Shown here: positions 1 to 11,402 of the stretch, piece by piece
Layout of the letters: every line of letters starts with the position of its first letter
Position numbering within the stretch: the stretch's first letter is position 1
Source: Pithys albifrons albifrons
Taxonomy: Eukaryota > Chordata > Aves > Passeriformes > Thamnophilidae
Length of the DNA stretch: 64,000 nucleotides
Assembly (NCBI RefSeq): GCF_047495875.1
Contig: NC_092458.1
Coordinates: 7,256,439 to 7,320,438, forward strand
Direction: 5' to 3'
The notes under the pieces: model-generated
The model's database searches: none
What the model was told of the DNA's origin: nothing
The model's input: the letters and a program-made list of their open reading frames with translations, nothing else
Program-made: the position numbers and the translations under genes

Positions 1-3000
1 CTAAAAATAGAGACTAAGAGAACCAGCTCCTTCATAACAACATAAACATCTTGGACAACACAACAGGAGGGGATTGCTTTGAGTGATTTCTTTGCAGCTC
101 TCCTTGGTAACGAAGCTCCCTGGCCAGGGTCTTCATCCCTTGGGAAGCCTGAGCAGGATGCTGAGTGCCAATCACACTGTGTTGAGGTCTGCTTAGAAGA
201 TGCTTAGGAGTAAAAGAAGAGTTTGACAGAGAAAAGACTGTTGAAATGAAGCTGCTTTATACAAGGGAAAATATGAACGGTAGGAATACATGGATGAATC
301 AAGGGAGAAAAATGAAAAGGTAAATTTGACACGTGCATTTCTTTTTTAATACAATTTTTATAATATTCTGTGAAACACAGCCATCATTTTTCAATGTACA
401 CCATAAATGGTCTTTGCACAGAGATTTTCCCTTTCTTACTCTTTCTCCAGTTAGGTGTTGCCTCTGTTATCTTCCTCCTGAGAGCCTAACAAACAAAAAG
501 ACTGTCGTCTACAATTTCATCTCTCTCTCTCTATTATGCCTCCACTTGCCTCAGCCCCAAAAACTGAAATCCCTGATTAGAGGATGGAGGAGGAGCAAAA
601 ATCATGGTAAGACTCAAGGCGAATTCTCCTAATGAGACCAACGTATTTCCCCCCTGCTGCTCCTGAGGTCTTCTGAAAGCCACCATGCAAATGTAGAAAA
701 CCTCACCCACCACCTCCCTGTGCAGCAGCCCCACCTCCTTGCCCCAGGCATAACCACAGGCAAATAACTACTGTCTTGCCACAAATTTTTGCTAGGATCC
801 AACTTCAAGATATTTGAAAAAAACAGAGAAAAGTGATTTAGATAGATTTATTTTCCTCAATAAATAAATAAATAAATCATTTAACTAGATGTACAATACA
901 TACCTTATTCAGTCTGACCTAAGCCCACGTTGTTCACTGCCTCCAAAGCATAAGGTTATATTACCTTTTGGAAGTGCTATAGAAATACTGCTCAGGGACA
1001 TTTTCAGCATCTTTCTTTTCTCACTTTTCACAGTTAACTTCATTCATTAATGGCAAAACTGGTTTCCCCTTTGGAGATGGCAGCTAACGTAATTGCTGCA
1101 AACATGAAAACAGTGCTGGAAAGAATGGCCCAAAGTCCCAATAACACTGAAAGTCATAGACATGATAAGAAGGTAACCTGGTCATAATTTTAGAAGTAAA
1201 GTAAAAAAAAAATAAAAGGTGAGTTTTCATTAGTTCTGAAAAACCAATACTGCACACCTATAGCTGAGGACACAGCACAGGATAGGGAGCAGCCTTCCAA
1301 ATCATATTTCCTTTTGTGAACTTACCTTCTGTTTGTAGCAGTGTGCAGGCTTCTACAGGCTACTTGAATGTTTTTTGTATATTCCTATTTCCACAAGATC
1401 CTTTCAGAAGAGACAGTTTAACTATCAGCAAAAGCAGACTGTTCCTGTTTGTATCAGGCAAGCCAGGTGGAGACAACAAACCATTAATTTATGACTTAGA
1501 AGAGACATTTCTAAGACAGAACTTTGTAAAACCCTACACTTTTTATTTAATTTTTCATTACATTTATGAGCAGATAGGAAAATAAAATTAGAAAGAGTAG
1601 ATTCCTCACAGTGGCAGCATTCTGTCCTCGATCCTCAGGCTTCATTTACAGATCCTCTTCTGCCAGTAGCAGTTCCAGGTAGAGCTGGCCATATTCCCAG
1701 CACCCTGATGTTGGTGGGTGTAAGGGATCAGGGCTCTCTGGTGGGGAAGAAGGGTAGAGATGAGCATCTGGGGACAACACCACCCTTACTCAGCTGAGTA
1801 TCAGCAGAGCTGCATGCCTGGCTGCATCCTTGGCCAACAGGGATCAGTCTAGTCCAGAGATCCCATGTCTTCTTTGGTTCAGGATGGTATCCAACAGCAG
1901 GTGACTTCCTGTGCTCCTCTGCCATTCTAGGTGGAGAAGAAGCACTAGTTTTAGATGCCTGATGAAAACATGCCTGACTGCTTCCAGCATTTGGATACAC
2001 CTGCAGTGTCCTGCACATGGGTGTTGCACACTATTGTTGGCAGGAGCCTGGGAATGAGTATTTGGGGTGACTGCCAAGTGCCCCGGGCATGGGACAACGC
2101 CACCAGATTGGGGTTGCTCCCTTGCAAATAGCCTGGGATCTTCTTGTCTTACACTTGTAAGGTTTCCCGGGGGCCAGGGGAGGAGAGGACTAATCAGAAA
2201 TATCGTTTGTTGTGCTTTAACAAGGCAAAGAGTCTCTCCACCTCCTCTGCTGAATAACTCCCATAGCAAAAGGAAGAGCATGCTCTCTCTGCTCCCACAA
2301 CTCCTCTAATACCCTCACAGAGCAAATGATTTGTGTGTCTCCAAGTGCTTCAGATAGCCCTTCTGGCTTTTTATGGACCTCTGCACATCACAGTTATCAA
2401 TCAATGCTGACAAAGAGGCAAGGTTATGAAAGTATGTAAGCTTTGGAAACCAGATCTCAGTATTGGTTTTGTTTGTAAAACTGCTCTGATTGTGGGAACA
2501 GTGACAGGTTCTAAGAGGGCAATTTAATTTTTTTTAAGTCAGATGAAACGGCTTGTGCTTTTAGTTAATTGCCAACTCTATTTTCCAGTACAAAACACAA
2601 AACAAATTCTATTCTAGTCCCCATAATGAGCCAATTCCAATTAGGGTAATTACCATGGAATAATTGTAGACTACCTATGGTTAATTAGGGCTCCACTGTG
2701 TGTTTACAACACTCAGGGAGCGTAAATATTTAATGATAACCACAGCTTCATACATCGTTACCACTTAATTTAATATATTACATCATTGCTATTGGGAGGT
2801 TGGGAAAGAAAAGAGGCAAAACCTTGAAACATGATCAGGATGCAATGGGCTCTTTCCCCAGTAGTAAATCATCCTGCCTGATAATGTCATTATGCTGAAA
2901 GATTCCCTTTTTTTAGGTCATCTTGTGTTCACTCAGCAGGAAAAACAAGTGTACCATCACCAGCATTAGCACTCTGAGCTTAATGGCACGCAGAAAAGCA

Positions 3001-3320
3001 AAGGGACATGAGAGATGGCGGTGGATTCAGTCCTCCCCATACAGCCCCACCTTTCTGGGGCACCACACTCGTGGGACAGTGGGCACCTGCATCCTCACTG
3101 ATGAAAAACACTTCATGAAACACAAGTAAACTTATCAGGATGAAACTGAGAAAGAATAATAAATATCTTCAAGTTTTACTTGGTATGAAATGTTGGCTGG
3201 TCTCCTTGGAAATGTGGCTGTTTTTCCTTTACTCTTTATCTCGTTGAAAATGTGACATCACAAGCAAGAAGAAACAGTGAACATGAGCATTTGGCATGTG
3301 GAGAAATGCACAGGAAATTC
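1..3320. other. Intergenic DNA, no gene recognised
   Basis: No exon, RNA gene or well-defined repeat could be recognised. The longest open frame (minus strand, about 1844-2281) has no family resemblance and ordinary low-complexity composition, so I treat it as chance. A moderately GC-rich patch lies at about 1640-2290. An AT-rich patch at about 2555-2790 contains several TAATTA-type homeodomain cores and is reported as a candidate regulatory element. A short run of AAAT units near 860-880 is trivial. Confidence 0.6.
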
Positions 3321-3883
3321 CATAGAATCATAGAATCATAGAATCGATTGGGTTGGAAAAGATCTCCAAGATCATCGAGTCCAACCCTTGGTCCAACTCT
3401 AGTCCATTTACTAGATCATGGCACTCAGCACCACGTCCAATCTGCGTTTAAAAATCTCTAGGGATGGTGAATCCACCACCTCTCTGGGCAGCCCATTCCA
3501 ATGCCTGATTACTCTCTCTGGAAAGAATTTTTTTCTGATATCCAACTTATATTTCCCCTGGCAGAGCTTAAGCCTGTGCCCCCTTGTCCTATTGCTGAGT
3601 GTCTGAGAGAAGAGACCAGCCCCCACCTGGCTATAACTTCCCTTCAGGTAGTTCTAGACAGTGATGAGGTCACCTCTGAGCCTCCTCTTCTCCAGGCTAA
3701 ACAACCCCAGCTCCCTCAGCCTCTCCCCATAGGGCTTGTGCTCCAGTCCCTTCAGCAGCCTTGTTGCTCTTCTCTGGACTCGCTCCAGCACCTCAATATC
3801 CTTTCTGAACTGAGGGACCCAGAACTGAACACAGTACTCAAGGTGTGGCCGCACCAACGCAGAGTACAGGGGAAGGATCTGCA
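3321..3883 (-). mobile_element. CR1 LINE, 5'-truncated, 3' end of ORF2 plus tail
   Basis: The plus strand opens with three tandem CATAGAAT octamers, the reverse complement of the CR1 3' tail, so the element reads on the minus strand with its 3' end at 3321. Upstream of the tail on that strand is the C-terminus of CR1 ORF2: peptide pieces such as [36 protein letters not shown] and [11 protein letters not shown] are typical of this family. The frame is open across both halves except for one in-frame TAG at about 3651-3653, where the family normally has Tyr in the motif DLI-V-Y-NYLKG. The copy ends at about 3883, upstream of which the family's consensus is lost, so it is a usual 5'-truncated insertion. 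A single stop and an intact tail suggest a moderately young copy. It cannot be active because it lacks the endonuclease and most of the reverse transcriptase. Confidence 0.93.
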
Positions 3884-6800
3884 ATTAGAGTTAAGATTGA
3901 GAATATAAAACTCACAGAAACCCTTCAGTTTCCTAAATGGTCCCTCAAATTGTCCTACATGCAGAAATTAGGTTTTAATAGAACAATGAAAATTCCCCAA
4001 AGCATGTCCATGTGTGCCAGTTGTATAGTATAACTTAAGAAATAAAAGCCTTCCCTTAAACATGGAGAAGTTCAGAATCCCCATCCCAGACAGCAGGATA
4101 AAAATTTAAAAATCCATTCCTTCCTCTACTGTAGAAGAAAATATTCATGTACAATATAGTTTTGTAGTGAGAATTCATTCTAGTTTCCAGCTATATCAGT
4201 ACTCATTCACTTGTAAAGAGTTTAGTCACAATTTTAGTTTATAAGTTTCCTCACAAAGCAGCCCTAACACAGCAGCTGAGTTCATAACTCTTGTTGCCAG
4301 TCTCCTTCAAGATAACTTCCTGTTCAAGAGACAACCATGACAACCCGTGATTTTTGCTTCCCTTAAATTCTGGGATTGGAGTAATACTGCAACTGATACA
4401 GAAACATCCAGCTCAAATACCTCGGGTGCTCTTCAGAAGGGAAAACTAGGTTTGCATTACAACTAGTGAAAGCTTCCTTGTATGACATGCCAGTACTAAT
4501 GGACATTTTTGCTGCTGATCATCTTCCATTGGTTTCCAGCCAGTACAATAAAACAGACACATATATTTTTATTAAATCTCTGAGTATAACTCAGCAGTTA
4601 GAGGAAATTACAAGAATTATAAACATCCATGGGAATTGTACTGTTCTGTTTTATTTACACTCTGCACCTGATCACTAGACTGTACAAACTGGGGAACTAA
4701 ATGTGCTTCACCCACCCCATTTTCTGTGGAAGCAGGAAACAGGTGGGAGCGCTGTCAGCAATTTGTATCTCCTCTGGAGATGGTTGCAGTAATTTTCTTC
4801 ACCCATAAGTATGTCAGTGGTTCCAGGTCTTCTAGTTAGATGTAGCCTCTGGGTCTATTCCAAACATGAATCACTGTTGGTGAAAAAAGGCCATGTGCAT
4901 TCCCTGGTTTGTTACCACCCTCTTATCCCTCATGACGAATTATTTCAGACTTATTTCACAATCCTGAAATATAGTATAATCATGCTTACAGTGTTGGTGG
5001 TTGTGAAGAAATCTTCAAGCACATAGAATATTTTAAAGTCATACTACAGGAAGCCTGACAATTTATATGTATACTTTTTTCACATTCTACTTACTGATGC
5101 TAATGAACTTTCAAATGATTTTGGAATTTGGTCATTTTCAAAAAATCCCCCATATCAAATATTTTAGATGCTTTCTAGCCAGCGGCCAAAAACCGTTGTC
5201 CACCTTTGGAAATTTCATCAACCAAGTTAGGACTGTCTTCAAGGGAATTTAAGAAACACTAAAGATTGAAACTGTGGAACAGCATTAAAAAAATCTTAAA
5301 TCATGGACTATACTGTGTTTTTAAATTACTATATGTATTCAGTATTCAAACCATGACAGAGTATCCACTGTGCAAATAGCAATATTTTTCTTGTTTGAAT
5401 TTAATTTTAAATAAATAAAAAAAATAAAATGCAGTTCATGTTGTTGCCAGATTTCTGCAGTTCTTAATCCACAGATCATGCAGGTAATTACAATCTCATT
5501 TGCTTCCAAGACTTGACAGAAGGCCAGCTGAGACACTGGCATTCTCGGGTATTTGTATACAGGGAAGAGACAAGGGCAAATAGCAGTTATTTAAGAAGCT
5601 TTACTGAAGGTGAACAGGAGAGGAGTTTAACAGGGTGTAAATGACTGTCCTTTGTGAAAAAAAAACCTGCAGAAGGGGCGCGCAGCAGGAAGGCAGAGGT
5701 CGGGCAGAGGCGAGCACGGCTGAGGCATCTCAGGCACTGATTGGCAAGGGAGACGGAGCCCCGGCGAGCAGATCCCTCAATCCCCGCTCTCCCTGCCCAT
5801 CACCGGAGCCTGACAGACTACCGGGAACATGCTGGGCTTCGGCAAAGTCCGGCAGCTCAGCAAACAGCCTGTCCACTTCTTTTTGTTCCCTTGGGGGTTC
5901 ATGCTGTGCACAAAATATGGATCTAAACTTCATCTCCTAAAGATATTTTATTAGGTCATCATTTTTTGGCTGCAGACCGTAGCAACTGAGTGAAATGTGT
6001 TTTATTTTCAACACCAAAAATGAAGAAAATGAGCAATTAAACATTAAGCATTAAACACGTACAGCTCCATCTTGAATAAAATTAGCTAAAGTTACCTGAT
6101 AGTCACGTTTTTCATTTCCACTCCTCCACGTTAACACTTCAACATTAGTTGTTTGCCAAAACTAAAGCCTTATTTAAGTATGCAAGTGATAAGTGATTTA
6201 TTTCAAAGTTAAAACTAACAATTCTTACAAGAAAGCCGGAAGCTCATAAAGATAAAATGCACCTGATCTAATCACATTTCCCTTTCTTGGACTCATCCTA
6301 CTTTTTAATAGCTTAAATCACCTCTGAAGGAGAAAAATAATCAATGCACACACGTCCCCGGAGCAAAGTAGAAATATTTTTAGATTGCACTTTGTGGCTA
6401 AAGTTATAACGTATTGTTTTGCTCTCTGTGAATGTCTGCTCCAGTGAATTTATCAGATGTTCATTTCTGAAAGAACAGGCATAATCACAACTAATTAAAC
6501 CCCTGAAGAATATATTTCCTTTAAAAATTATTTCATGGCTGTATCAAAGATAAAGGTCAGTATGTAGTAGAGAACTTAGTTGAAATCTCTTGTATGCAGC
6601 CAGTTCTCTTAAAAAATCAGGAGGAGATGGACAGTGGAGTAATTGGCATATGGATACACTTAATTTTTAAGGACTTTAAAGGAAACAGGAAAACAATCTC
6701 ATGAAGGAAATCTTTATACAAAGAAATCCTACACAAGAGATTTGGAAAACAGTCAGCTGTCATTTCTAAGAAGCTATCAGATCTTAAACCCAGGAAAATT

Positions 6801-8214
6801 CCTCTATATAAGTGGGTCGCAAATGAACACATATTTGGGATATACAAAAGAGCAAGGGTGATAAGGAGAGAAAAAGATATGAGCCTGATTCTGTTTTATT
6901 TCATCTCTGTGTTCAGAGCAATACAAGAATATAAATGCAGAGGACAATATGGCTTTAAGGTAGCTTTCACTTCTATTTAAAGTTGACTTTGAAAAGAACA
7001 GAAAATTACATATCCGGAGAAAACACAAACTCAGCAAAATGCAAGCCCCATAATCTGTGCTCTCCTGGTCCATGTAAACCAAGCAGGTGGCTGTACCAAC
7101 CCCACAGCACTCCCCACCATGCACTGATTCAATCTTTCTGGAAAACCAAGCTACTCAGCCTGCACTTCCTTTGGATGTGTCCAGGAACAAGTTCTTCATG
7201 AGAAGTTTTCATTTCATATCTGACTCCCTTTAGCACTATTTTCAGCCACCTTGACAGTCATGCTCTGGAAGCATTAAGCCTCTTCCAATCTTTTCTCTTA
7301 TGGGAAGCCAAGTCTATAAAAAACAGTGGGAGAGCAGTATTGAGAATAGGAGGGCAAAGCAATTATAGATAAAATTGAAAATATGGCCTGTAGTAGACTC
7401 TATATACAAGCTATGCTGACCCATTTTAATGAAAATGGGAGATAGCTGAAGAATTACATAATCTCTGTACCTCCTACTGCCTGCATGGCTTAACTTGCCA
7501 AGCATTTTAAGCTATTGAGCTATTGTTTTCAGAAAAGAGGGTGTGGGTGAGCTTTATATTCCTTCATGCCGATTGAAACAGTCTCTTCACTCTCTCCTTC
7601 AAGTCATAATGCACTTTGGCTAAATCATCCGATGGACTCAATGCTTATTGTCTCCCAAGGATCTTCCTATTTCTTTGTCTTTCTTAACTTTGCACATTCT
7701 CTATTGCACTTCAGAGCAGATGCCAGCCATGGACCTCTTCAAACATCACTTCATTATTTCTCAATTATATTAACCATGCTTCTGAAGTGGCTTGGTTAAA
7801 TTTATTATATCCATGAATTTTTTAAAGGGTTTTTAATTACATCCCCTGCTGTCTTAAGCACCCAGCCTTTGAACGGGGAACAAATTTACAAAATTAATTT
7901 CACAACAGGCTACAGCAGTAGATGTATTTCTCAAAAGACCAAAAAGGATGGGATGTTTTCATCTATACAGTGACAGAGCTTCGAAATAGAATTGACATCT
8001 ACTTGTCAAACTCTGACCATGGTAGGCATTGCAATCATTGTTTTAAGAGAGATAAACATGTGAAGAAAGATTTTTTTTAAAATCTTTTCAGTTCTTTGGT
8101 ATTTTGATGACTGTTCTATAAAGTTCAAAGACAGGAGAAAGATTGTGCATGTGAACACTACTGTAACTCAAATCAAGAATTATGAGGTTTGTTGATTATT
8201 TGCACTGAGATAAT
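3884..8214. other. Intergenic DNA, no gene recognised
   Basis: Mostly AT-rich sequence with no supported exon or RNA gene. The one compositional exception is a GC-rich stretch at about 5665-5910 flanked on both sides by AT-rich DNA. It carries an open minus-strand frame (about 5730-5933) and is described separately as an unexplained segment. No recognisable repeat family was seen in the rest. Confidence 0.55.
5660..5935. other. Unexplained GC-rich segment with short open frames
   Basis: About 250 bases with many CpG dinucleotides sit within strongly AT-rich flanks. A 67-residue frame is open on the minus strand (from an ATG at 5933 to a stop at about 5730); it has pieces such as EQKEVDRLFAELPDF followed by a Gly/Pro/Ser-rich part. 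Frames are also open on the plus strand, as expected for GC-rich DNA. I do not recognise a protein family. It could be an exon or promoter of a non-coding transcript, a fragment of an unrecognised repeat, or a small unmethylated island. Coding function is not supported. Confidence 0.35.
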
Positions 8215-11200
8215 TTTCTTGGGTCTTCTCTGGGGACATCCCCTTGTCATGGGGGAGAAGCTTGCGTGCCCTCATGAGGTTGAGAGCTATGTTGGTGGGG
8301 GTTTGTGCCTCCAGTAGGGTCTCCCATGCCAGACAGGTCTCAGTTGAAGAGTCAGACAAAGTGTGTCCACGGGCAGGATGGGCTCGCTAGCCATCTGGCA
8401 ACCATCCTAGGAGAAGGACAACTCTAACTCCAAACCCGGGCAGATGGAGCTTGCTTAGCCCTGTAAGGCCATCCATCTAAGAGAAGGATACTCTAACCAA
8501 ACCTATGTCCTGAGGTATTCCCTGTCACTGTCTAAGCTCGTTAGGCCTTGGCAGATGAACCTTAGGAGTGAAGAGTGGGGCCAGTTCCACACACGCTGTG
8601 CCTCACCTAAAAAATCCATTGCGCAGGCCTGAAGGGTTCACCCACATTGCAGAGCCCTGCAGTGACAGGCGAGGGTCAAAATGGCAGGTGATACGAAGCA
8701 CTGGAATCTGCAGATCCAACCCTGCATGCAGGCGGTTCAGGATATTGGTCATTCAGGACTGACCTCGGAGATGACAGTCTCATGAGGCAGCATCCTGAAT
8801 GACCAAGCAACCTTTTTAAGGACAACACTGCTTGCTCCACATGGAGAGGGGCCTAGGAAAGGTGGCCTAACCAAAGCTCATCTCCACACCCAGTTGGATA
8901 ACCGCGGCCAACCAGCATCTTCTGATGTGGTCAAAGACAAAGAGACAAAGTCACACACCTGCCTCCAAAGGCGTGTTCAAATTGTCACTCGCATGTTGGA
9001 ACATCAGATCCATGCTTGATACTGTAGATAGTGAATGTCCTGAGTGTCATTCTGCTCTAATTGCCCACAAACTGTCACGGCTCAACATCGACATTGCTGC
9101 TCTCAGTGAAGTTCGTCTTCATGAGGAAGGCAGCCTTAAAGAACATGTTGCTGGCTACGCACTCTACTGGTCAGGCAAACCCAAAACCAAAAGACACCTT
9201 TCAGGAGTTGGCTTCATGATTAAAAACTCCATCACCTCCAAACTTGAAAATCTGCCGACAGGTCACTCCGATCGCATTATGTCCTTACGCCTCCCTCTAC
9301 ACAACAAGCAACATGTTGTTCTTTTTAGTGTATATGCCCCAACTCTCCAAGTTGACCCAGAAGAAAAAGACAAATTCTACACCAACCTGCACCACCTCAC
9401 CCAAAAGGTTCCTGCAGATGATAAGATCATAATCCTTGGTGACTTCAACGCCAGAGTAGGTAAGAACTCTGAAGCCTGGAAAGGAGTCCTGGGCAAGCAT
9501 GGCGTTGGAAACTGCAACGACAATGGACACCTCCTGCTAGAGTTTTGTGCAGAACAGCAGCTCACCATCACCAACACTGTCTTTCAACAGAAAGACAGCC
9601 TGAAGACAACCTGGATGCATCCTCGATCCAAGCACTGGCACCTCATTGACTTTATCTTAGTACAACAGAGAAATGTCAGCGATGTCCGTCATACTCGAGT
9701 GATGCCGAGTGCAGAATGTCAAACAGACCACAGCCTTGTGCGCTGCAAACTTAACCTCCACTTCAAGCCCAAACCTAAGAGAGGCGGCATTCCAAGGAGG
9801 AGACTCCTAGTCAGCAATCTTCAAACAGCCACAGTGAGAGACAGCTTTCAGGGAAACCTTCAAACTAGACTTAAAGATAATCCCATAGATCCCTCTCCTG
9901 AAGCACTTTGGCAACACATTAAAAATTGCATCCTGCAGTCCTCTGAAGAGTCCCTAGGGTTCTCCTCCAAGAAAAACAAAGACTGGTTTGATGAGAACAA
10001 TCAAGAGATTCAGGAATTGCTGAAGAAGAGAATTGCTCACCAAGCACACCTTGCTCAGCCATCTTGCCATATAAGAAAAGCCACTTTTCGTCTTGCATGC
10101 AGTGAGCTCCAACAGAAACTTCCAGACATCCAGAACAAATGGTGGCTAAACCCAGCAGAAAAGACTCAACTATGCATAGATTTGGGTGACCAAAGAGGAT
10201 TCTATGAGGCCCTGAAAGCAGTGTACGGATCCACACACCAGGTTCAAAGCCCCCTACTCAGTGCAGATGGTCAAATGCTTCTCACAGATAAAACCTCCAT
10301 CCTGAACCGATGGTCTGAGTACTTTCAGACTCTCTTCAGTGTCAACTGTGTAGTCCAAGGCTCAGCAATTCAGCACATTACACAACAACCAGTGAAAAAT
10401 GAAGTGGATGCAGCCCCTACTATGGGAGAGACACTTAAGGCCATACAACAGGTGAAAACTGGCAAGGCAGCTGGGGTTGATGGAATTCCACCTGAAATCT
10501 GGAAGCATGGAGGTCAAGCACTCCATACTAAATTTCACAAGCTTGTTGTGCGTAGCTGGGAACAAGGGGAACTACCATCAGATCTCTGTGACACAGTCAT
10601 CATCATCCCGTATAAGAAGAAAGGAGGAAAATCAGACTGCTCAAACTACCAAGGTATTACTTTGCTCTCCATTGCTGGTAAAATCCTTGCAAGAATACTT
10701 CTGAACAGATTAGTACCCGCTATTGCATAACTTCTACCTGAAAGCCAGTGTGGTTTCAGAGACAATAAGAGTATCACAGACATGGTGTTTGTTCTCAGAT
10801 AACTGCAAGAGAAGTGCAGGGAACAGAACAAAGGTCTCTATGTAACCTTCGCTGACCTCAACAAAGCGTTTGACACTGTAAGCAGAAAAGGCCTGTGGCA
10901 GATCTTGGAACGTTTAGGATGTCCCCCCAAGTTCCTCAAAATGATCATCCTGCTACATGAGGATCAGCGTGGACAAGTCAGATATGGCGATGCACTCTCT
11001 GAGCCCTTTTCAATAACCAATGGTGTGAAACAAGGTTGCGTTCTTGCACCAACTCTATTCACCATCCTCTTCAGCATGATGCTCCAAAGAGCCACAGCAG
11101 ACCTCGATGAAGAAAACGGCATCTACATCCGATATCGTACCGATGGAAGCCTCTTCAACCTAAGGTGTCTGAAGACCCACATTAAGACCCTAAATCACCT

Positions 11201-11215
11201 TGTCCAATACTACTT
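8215..11215 (+). mobile_element. RTE-clade non-LTR retrotransposon (AviRTE-like), 3'-truncated
   Basis: About 700 bases of non-coding 5' sequence precede a long coding frame that holds an apurinic-type endonuclease and most of a reverse transcriptase. The protein has the signature of the RTE clade, whose copies are often annotated in vertebrate genomes as craniofacial development protein 2-like: WMHPRSKHWHLIDF in the endonuclease and NGVKQGCVLAPTLF in the polymerase. One reading frame runs from 8925 to about 11215 with no frameshift and only two stop codons (10728-10730 and 10800-10802). Homology fades at about 11,205-11,240, before the polymerase DD motif, so the 3' part is missing. RTE elements normally lose their 5' end, so this shape points to a later deletion, rearrangement or insertion. 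The 5' boundary at about 8215 is estimated from a change in composition. Assignment to AviRTE rather than another RTE family is an inference from the avian context. Confidence 0.9.
8925..10730 (+). pseudogene. RTE ORF: AP endonuclease and start of reverse transcriptase
   Basis: 601 codons from ATG 8925 to a premature TAA. Residues 1-275 are an APE-type endonuclease, the enzyme that nicks target DNA and primes reverse transcription. All expected active-site motifs are present: Asn26 (CWNIRS), Glu62 (LSEVR), Tyr137 (SVYAPT), Asp173 and Asn175 (LGDFNARVG), Asp242 (HWHLIDF) and Asp268-His269 (QTDHSLV). A Lys-rich linker follows. From about residue 510 the reverse-transcriptase fingers begin, with GKAAGVDGIPPEIW, then DTVIIIPYKKKG and NYQGITLLSIAGKILARIL. 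The stop after IPAIA-like sequence (residues ending VPAIA) interrupts what continues in the same frame as LLPESQCGFR, so it is a nonsense mutation and not the true end. The polymerase palm is thus cut off, and the element cannot move by itself. The ATG at 8925 may not be the native start, since RTE elements often use unclear starts. Confidence 0.9.
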
Positions 11216-11243
11216 CTGTTCAGGTGAAATTATATTATGTTAG
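10731..11243 (+). pseudogene. RTE reverse transcriptase palm, continuation after stops
   Basis: This is the same frame as the upstream 601-codon segment, read past its TAA. It gives LLPESQCGFR, then, after a second TAA at 10800-10802, LQEKCREQNKGLYVTFADLN and KAFDTVSRKGLW, which is polymerase motif A with its catalytic Asp. Next come RGQVRYGDALSEPF and motif B, NGVKQGCVLAPTLF, which positions the template and selects nucleotides. The last recognisable family residues are YRTDGSLFNLRCLKTHIKT at about 11,140-11,190. Motif C, the metal-binding DD pair, should follow within about 20 residues but is absent; the frame instead ends at 11,243 in unrelated AT-rich sequence. The second stop, TAA for an expected Gln, fits a simple C-to-T change. 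Loss of motif C alone would abolish polymerase activity. Confidence 0.88.
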
Positions 11244-11402
11244 CTTTAAAACAGAAGTATTATTAAAGTATTATGGAAAATTGCTCAGTGAATATATGTT
11301 TATTTTTATGATTTGTAAATGGTAGTACTTTTTTTAGGGGTGGACACATCCAATGGTGATGGTTTAAGTGAAGTCAGCTCTTGAAGGGTTTCTTTCAGAA
11401 AA
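11216..11402. other. Short junction between RTE copy and LTR candidate
   Basis: AT-rich sequence following the point where RTE homology is lost. No motif shows what removed the RTE 3' half. It may be older flanking DNA brought in by deletion or the 5' part of a longer LTR whose start I have misplaced. Confidence 0.4.

Noticed and set aside
1844..2281. 145-codon minus-strand frame
   Set aside because: No domain, no biased codon use visible and no splice or promoter context; stop-free length is within chance for a GC-richer patch.
9244..10704. Short frames overlapping the RTE coding region in other frames and on the minus strand
   Set aside because: They are shadows of the retrotransposon protein frame, which alone shows the endonuclease and polymerase motifs.
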